A stretch of 64,000 bases of DNA from Kalmanozyma brasiliensis GHG001 (Eukaryota > Basidiomycota > Ustilaginomycetes > Ustilaginales): the NCBI RefSeq assembly GCF_000497045.1, contig NW_015961961.1:372001-436000 (forward strand), given 5' to 3'. Under the pieces are notes generated by a model that saw nothing but the letters and a program-made list of their open reading frames with translations, had not been told where the DNA came from and did not search any database. Each line of letters starts with the position of its first letter. The stretch's first letter is position 1. Of the stretch, positions 62,896 to 64,000 are shown piece after piece. Both the position numbers and the translations under genes were made by a program.

Positions 62896-64000
62896 ATGGC
62901 TGGTGTCAACCCGTACGCTGCGGGCTCGGACTCGCCCGCCTCGCTGCGAAAGGACAGCTTCCAGCACCCGGCGCAGCTCACCAGCGAGCTCCTCCGCATT
63001 CATCCACACTCGCTCACCCACCCGCGAACCACGCCCTTGATCAGCGACAAACTCTACTCTGGCTTCGTCGAGCACCTCGGCCGCGGGATCTACGGTGGAA
63101 TTGTTGATGACCCCAAGAGGCCCAGTCCAGCGTCCATCCTCGAGAAGCAAGACAAGGGCGATGATCGCACCAAGGGTCGTTTGGCGTGGCGCAAGGATGT
63201 CGCCAAGATCCTCTCCAGCGATGGCGAGCTCGAGATGCCCATCCTTCGCTGGCCGGGTGGTAACTTTGTTTCAAATTACCATTGGCAAGATGGCATCGGA
63301 CCCATCTCGCAACGGCCGAAGCGAGTCGAGCTGGCTTGGCTGTCGACCGAGACGAACCACTTTGGTACGGACGAGTTCATCGACTACTGCCGCGAACTCA
63401 AGGTGGAGCCCTACTTCTGCATCAACATGGGGACAGGAACGTACGAGGAGGCGCTCGCGTGGCTCGAATACTGCAACGGTACCGGTGACACCTACTGGGC
63501 CAACCTTCGACGCAAGAACACGGGTCGTGACGAGCCGCACAACGTCAAACTCTGGGGCCTTGGCAACGAGATGCACGGTCCGTGGCAAGTCGGTTTTCTC
63601 AATGCCACCGACTACACCAAGATGGCCAAACGGTGGGCGCACGGTATGAAGCTCGTCGATCCATCCATCAAGCTCGTCTCGTGCGGCAACCAGGGCAATT
63701 CGGAATGGGATCGTGAGGTTCTCAACGGTCTCATCGGCGTAGTCGACTACCACTCGATCCATCTCTACTCGATGCTGGGTCACGAACACTACAGCACGCT
63801 CTCCGGGTTTGAGTATGAGAAAAACGTCTTTGGCCCTGCCGCGGCGGAGAGAGGGATTGAGATCTGCGCCTCGCTCATCGACCTGGCCAAGATCGACAAG
63901 GCGTCTTCGTTGCTGGACTGGAACAATCGCGATCAGAAGGTTGCCGCGCGCGACATCAAGATCTGCTACGACGAGTGGAACGTTTGGGACGAAGTGAAAG
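62896..64000 (+). CDS. GH51 alpha-L-arabinofuranosidase, intracellular type, 3' end outside window
   Basis: 368 codons are visible from ATG 62896 (MAGVNPYAAGSDSPASLRKD) and the frame is open to the window end. There is no signal peptide. The family blocks are clear: FVEHLGRGIYGGIVDD, PILRWPGGNFVSNYHWQDGIG, DEFIDYCRELKVEPYFCIN, KLWGLGNEMHGPWQVGF with the acid/base Glu of the NE pair, and CYDEWNVW with the Glu expected to act as nucleophile. GH51 enzymes remove terminal arabinofuranosyl units. The missing 3' part would hold the C-terminal beta-sandwich. Near the GH93 and MFS genes, it fits as the last step of arabinan or arabino-oligosaccharide breakdown inside the cell. Confidence 0.93.
   Translation, partial: MAGVNPYAAGSDSPASLRKDSFQHPAQLTSELLRIHPHSLTHPRTTPLISDKLYSGFVEHLGRGIYGGIVDDPKRPSPASILEKQDKGDDRTKGRLAWRKDVAKILSSDGELEMPILRWPGGNFVSNYHWQDGIGPISQRPKRVELAWLSTETNHFGTDEFIDYCRELKVEPYFCINMGTGTYEEALAWLEYCNGTGDTYWANLRRKNTGRDEPHNVKLWGLGNEMHGPWQVGFLNATDYTKMAKRWAHGMKLVDPSIKLVSCGNQGNSEWDREVLNGLIGVVDYHSIHLYSMLGHEHYSTLSGFEYEKNVFGPAAAERGIEICASLIDLAKIDKASSLLDWNNRDQKVAARDIKICYDEWNVWDEVK

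Overview
The window is 64 kb of gene-dense, GC-rich nuclear DNA. It fits a smut-type basidiomycete of the Ustilaginales (Ustilago, Sporisorium, Moesziomyces or Pseudozyma-like). The evidence is short introns of about 70-90 nt with GTRAGN donors and CAG-type acceptors, one-exon or few-exon genes, compact intergenic spaces, and fungal versions of PCNA, ARP2, COG3, VAM7, DOA4, RTF1 and AIP1. I recognised about 31 loci. Both edge genes (DOA1/UFD3 on the left, a GH51 arabinofuranosidase on the right) run out of the window. I saw no tRNA, rRNA, CRISPR array or intact transposon.

Layout. 0-31 kb is mostly housekeeping: DOA1, PCNA, a small mitochondrial-type protein, COG3, ARP2, an RSA3-like ribosome-assembly protein broken by an assembly gap, VAM7, a bacterial-type polysaccharide deacetylase, a betaine-aldehyde-type ALDH, a DOA4-like deubiquitinase, RTF1, PUS1 and a TPR/J-domain co-chaperone. 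RTF1 is flanked on both sides by members of an unrecognised gene pair with retroelement-Gag-like tandem zinc knuckles. One member is intact and the other carries a frameshift and an in-frame stop.

31-45 kb is more accessory and rich in secretory products. It holds a TATA-driven dihydroxybenzoate-type decarboxylase, a small membrane protein with overlapping frames, a very large Kex2-site-punctuated modular precursor (about 1,121 aa), a secreted heme-thiolate peroxygenase and a small secreted protein. AIP1 and an alpha-arrestin lie among them. 45-56 kb holds phosphoglucomutase, secreted invertase, an aldo-keto reductase, a MATE transporter and a GNAT acetyltransferase. 56-64 kb looks like an arabinan-use cluster: secreted GH93 exo-arabinanase, MFS sugar transporter and intracellular-type GH51 arabinofuranosidase.

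The strongest candidate for something undescribed is the modular precursor at 33673-37128. About nine units of roughly 85-110 residues each carry a hydrophobic or amphipathic helix and are separated by L/V/I-x-K-R processing sites, and some units add very short peptides between paired sites. Also notable are a PCNA with an acidic, NLS-like insertion, the Gag-like gene pair around RTF1, and signals for alternative organelle targeting in PUS1 and ALDH. All gene models come from reading the sequence by eye. Splice sites are inferred from consensus plus protein continuity.
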